Part shown: positions 62,175-64,000 of the stretch, piece after piece
How the letters are laid out: each line of letters begins with the position of its first letter
How positions within the stretch are numbered: the stretch's first letter is position 1
Assembly: GCF_011090185.1 (NCBI RefSeq)
Contig: NZ_JAAFGS010000001.1
Span: 868,001-932,000 of the forward strand
Origin: Saccharibacillus alkalitolerans
GTDB taxonomy: Bacteria > Bacillota > Bacilli > Paenibacillales > Paenibacillaceae
Direction: 5' to 3'
Length of the DNA stretch: 64,000 nt
Program-made: the position numbers and the translations under genes
The notes under the pieces: model-generated
What the model was told of the DNA's origin: nothing
The model's database searches: none
Seen by the model: the letters and a program-made list of their open reading frames with translations, nothing else

Positions 62175-62192
62175 GGCGTTCGGGTTTCTTTA

Positions 62193-62444
62193 CTAAGGCA
62201 GCAGCTTTCTCCGCACGGCTTCGTAGTTGGTCGTGTACAGGATGTAGGTCTGATTCTTGGTCTTCAAGACGACGCGGTCGGTCGTTCCGTAAGGCGTCCC
62301 GATTCGGATCGCCTCCGCGTCGCTGCCTGCATAGGTGTCGTCCAGGCTGACCGCCACAATATCGGCCGCGGGGATTTCGATTTTGGACAGCTGCCATTTG
62401 ATGGTGACGGTATCGTCGGTTCTTTTTACGTCGATGCCCAGCAT
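62193..62444 (-). CDS. SunI/YnzG-like PH-fold protein
   Basis: Protein of 83 residues. IKWQLSKIEIPAADI, DDTYAG and IRIGTPYGTTDRVVLKTKN are recognised from small SunI/YnzG-type proteins of Bacillales, one of which gives immunity to sublancin. No sublancin-like peptide gene is nearby, so immunity is not claimed. AAAGGA lies eight bases before ATG 62444; an ATG eight codons upstream is less well placed. No membrane anchor is visible. Confidence 0.65.
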   Translation of the reverse strand: MLGIDVKRTDDTVTIKWQLSKIEIPAADIVAVSLDDTYAGSDAEAIRIGTPYGTTDRVVLKTKNQTYILYTTNYEAVRRKLLP

Positions 62445-62611
62445 CTGATCAGTCCTTTCTGTATCCATTGCTTACCCAATTAAAAACGAAAACCGGGCGT
62501 ATAAGGTTTCATCTATTTGCGTTAATCAAGGCTTGTGCCAAGAAAAACAAAAAAGCACCGGCTGCTGCCGATGCTTTCGAGATCTCTTTTTTGTCGCTGC
62601 GCTTGTTTCGG

Positions 62612-62890
62612 TCACTGCGCCACATGCGCGATAATTTCGTCCGTCAGGTCCAACGTGACCTGGTCGGCAAACACGCGCATTCGGTATTCCACGTCGAGGT
62701 AGCGGATGATCGCTTCGATCAGTGCCCCCTGATTGATGTACCAGCTTCGTCCCTGTACGGTAATCTGTGCGCTGTAGCCGAGATCTTCGTCCCACAGCAT
62801 CTCGACCGTCACCTCGGTCGGCCGGATCTGACGGCGTTCCGCGATGCTGATGCAGACGGCGTTAATGATTTCGTCCATCGTCAGCTGCAT
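62612..62890 (-). CDS. YxcD-like DUF2653 protein
   Basis: Protein of 92 residues. MDEIINAVCISIAERRQIRP, VEMLWDEDLGYSAQI and YINQGALIEAIIRYLDVEY fit the DUF2653/YxcD family of unknown function. It begins only three bases after the stop of the upstream membrane protein gene, so the two are translated from one mRNA; GGAAGG within the end of that gene, about 10 bases before the ATG, is the likely ribosome site. Confidence 0.75.
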   Translation of the reverse strand: MQLTMDEIINAVCISIAERRQIRPTEVTVEMLWDEDLGYSAQITVQGRSWYINQGALIEAIIRYLDVEYRMRVFADQVTLDLTDEIIAHVAQ

Positions 62891-62893
62891 GGA

Positions 62894-63358
62894 TCAGTAA
62901 CGTCCTTCCCGTTCGCGCGAGCGGCGGCGGTTTTCTTTGACGGTGCGGTAGACGGCGCGAACGACGACGAACAGCATGTACAGCACCAGAACGTTCACGA
63001 GCAGTCCGAGCAGTCCGCCGAACGCGCCCATGTTGGCGAAAAGGCTGCCGAACAGCAGGCCGGCGATGCCGCCGAAGAGCATGCCGCGGAACAGAGCGCC
63101 GCCGAAGCCGCTTCGGTTATTCGTGTTCGAACGGTTGTATCCGTTTCTGTTGGTCTGCGTATTGGAATTCGAGCGCGTGCCCGAATTGATGCTGTCATTG
63201 TTCGGCGCTTTGTTCGGAGTGCTCTGGTACGTTCTAGGACCCGAACTGAAGCCTCCGCCGCCGCGGCGCGCGTCCGCTTGATCCGGCGCTACGGCCGAAG
63301 CCGCGAAAAGGATCAGGAAAGAAAGAATGATAGAAAAGAACTTTTTGCTCCTGTTCAT
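62894..63358 (-). CDS. Exported Gly/Asn/Ser-rich membrane protein
   Basis: Protein of 154 residues. Signal peptide (FFSIILSFLILFAASAVA), then a linker of about 60 residues rich in Asn, Ser, Thr, Arg and Gly, then two hydrophobic helices (GGIAGLLFGSLFANMGAFGG, LLGLLVNVLVLYMLFVVVRA) and a basic tail. The layout resembles the N-terminal half of Tim44-like bacterial proteins. ATG 63358 is preceded by AGGAGG at about 10 bases. Co-transcribed with the YxcD-like gene. Function unknown. Confidence 0.7.
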   Translation of the reverse strand: MNRSKKFFSIILSFLILFAASAVAPDQADARRGGGGFSSGPRTYQSTPNKAPNNDSINSGTRSNSNTQTNRNGYNRSNTNNRSGFGGALFRGMLFGGIAGLLFGSLFANMGAFGGLLGLLVNVLVLYMLFVVVRAVYRTVKENRRRSREREGRY

Positions 63359-63491
63359 AAAAAAGAAATTCCTCCTATAAAGTCGATAGTGAAGGCGCGA
63401 AAGCATAAGCTTTTATGCCTTCTCCGACTATATACGGAGGAATTTCGCAAACGTTTCAATTTTTAATAATTATTTTTCGGGAAATCGGTTT

Positions 63492-64000
63492 TTATGGTTG
63501 AGCGGTCCACTGCCCGTATTCCTGCTCGACCCAATCGATCCAATCCACGCTGGCTTTGGTGCGCAGGTAGGCTTTTTGCAGCAGGATGTAATCCTCGAAG
63601 CCGATATGGCCGGGATGGCGATGCTCGGTCGGAATGGCATCTTGAATGTCTTTGTAATATTTCATGCGTTCCAGATGGTATTCCCGGCGTTCCGCGAACA
63701 TCCGGCGTACTTCCGAAGGCTCGGCCAAATGGATGCAGAAGCACTTGAGATTGAACTCGTCGCGCATGACCGGAGCCGCGGTCGGTTCCGACAGCCATTC
63801 GTGCAGCTTGCGGGTGCCTTCCGGCGTGATCGAATACAGCTTCTTGTCCGGCTTGTCGGCCTGTTGAATCCACTCGGCGCTGAGCAGTCCTTGTTCTTCC
63901 ATGCTGCCGAGCAGCGGATAAATCTGGCTGTGCTTCGCCTGCCAGAAAGGCTGGATCTTGAGCATCAAATCGTAGCCCGATGCTTCTGTGCGCGAGACCA
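63492..64000 (-). CDS. PadR-family regulator, 5' end beyond window
   Basis: The frame stays open to the window end on the minus strand, and residues before the first in-window Met (TEASGYDLMLKIQPFWQAKH) still belong to the PadR winged helix, so the start is outside. The wing and linker follow (SQIYPLLGSMEEQGLL, KKLYSITPEGTRKLHEWL), then the Vir-like C-terminal helical domain. PadR regulators often repress a neighbouring membrane protein or efflux gene; its partner is probably outside the window. Confidence 0.9.
   Translation of the reverse strand, partial: VSRTEASGYDLMLKIQPFWQAKHSQIYPLLGSMEEQGLLSAEWIQQADKPDKKLYSITPEGTRKLHEWLSEPTAAPVMRDEFNLKCFCIHLAEPSEVRRMFAERREYHLERMKYYKDIQDAIPTEHRHPGHIGFEDYILLQKAYLRTKASVDWIDWVEQEYGQWTAQP

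Noticed and set aside
62193-62444. Bacteriocin immunity system around the SunI-like gene
   Set aside because: No precursor peptide, S-glycosyltransferase or bacteriocin transporter gene lies next to it.
1-64000. CRISPR arrays, insertion sequences, rRNA and tRNA genes
   Set aside because: No regularly spaced repeats, transposase motifs, terminal inverted repeats or conserved tRNA/rRNA sequences were noticed; tRNAscan or Infernal could not be run.

Overview
The window looks like the chromosome of a GC-rich, low-redundancy Firmicute of the family Paenibacillaceae (Paenibacillus or Saccharibacillus type). The signs are strong AGGAGG ribosome binding sites, Bacillus-type LexA, Fur and CcpA-like sites, a puc-type purine catabolism cluster, a YolD-UvrX pair, LplB/LplC-type sugar permeases without their own ATPase, and many AraC, LacI and MarR regulators. 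This placement is inferred from gene content; no rRNA or tRNA gene was found. The high GC content produces very long open frames on the wrong strand, which were discarded.

Layout. (1) 1-13.3 kb: the C-terminal part of an AraC regulator and a small YtxH-like protein, then an operon-like run of two sugar ABC permeases, a lipoprotein binding protein, a heparinase II/III-type lyase, a GH38 alpha-mannosidase and a GH88 unsaturated glucuronyl hydrolase. Together these read as uptake and cytoplasmic dismantling of a uronic acid/mannose glycan. (2) 13.4-34.9 kb: mostly core and housekeeping genes: a six-TM chemotaxis receptor, an SDR, an SOS-controlled Y-family polymerase operon, a phosphotransferase, a Fur-box-preceded MarR regulator, a GNAT, a DUF2243/CtaG pair, a divergent EamA/LysR pair, metE with yitJ, a CBS protein, and two paralogous DUF6612-type lipoproteins. 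(3) 35-46.3 kb: a purine ring degradation cluster: pucR, allC, pucG, an NCS2 permease, an amidase, an FAH-family enzyme, pucI and allB. It covers allantoin import and conversion to the ureidoglycine/oxalurate level. No xanthine dehydrogenase or uricase gene is present. (4) 46.4-62.1 kb: a second carbohydrate region: a predicted glycosidase of unknown specificity, an AraC regulator, uxaBAC, two LacI regulators, a second GH38 alpha-mannosidase, another AraC regulator and a CE12-type acetylesterase. (5) 62.2-64 kb: small proteins (SunI-like, YxcD-like, a Gly/Asn-rich membrane protein) and a PadR regulator cut by the window end.

Regions 1 and 4 could cooperate. Lyase plus GH88 would release unsaturated uronate, the two GH38 enzymes would release mannose, and UxaC/UxaB/UxaA would channel saturated hexuronates to 2-keto-3-deoxygluconate. 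The KDG kinase and aldolase are not in the window. The most informative regulatory finding is an exact 16-bp palindrome that occurs once before the second lacI gene and once before the GH38 gene behind it. Other clear sites are a LexA box on the uvrX promoter and a Fur box on the marR promoter.
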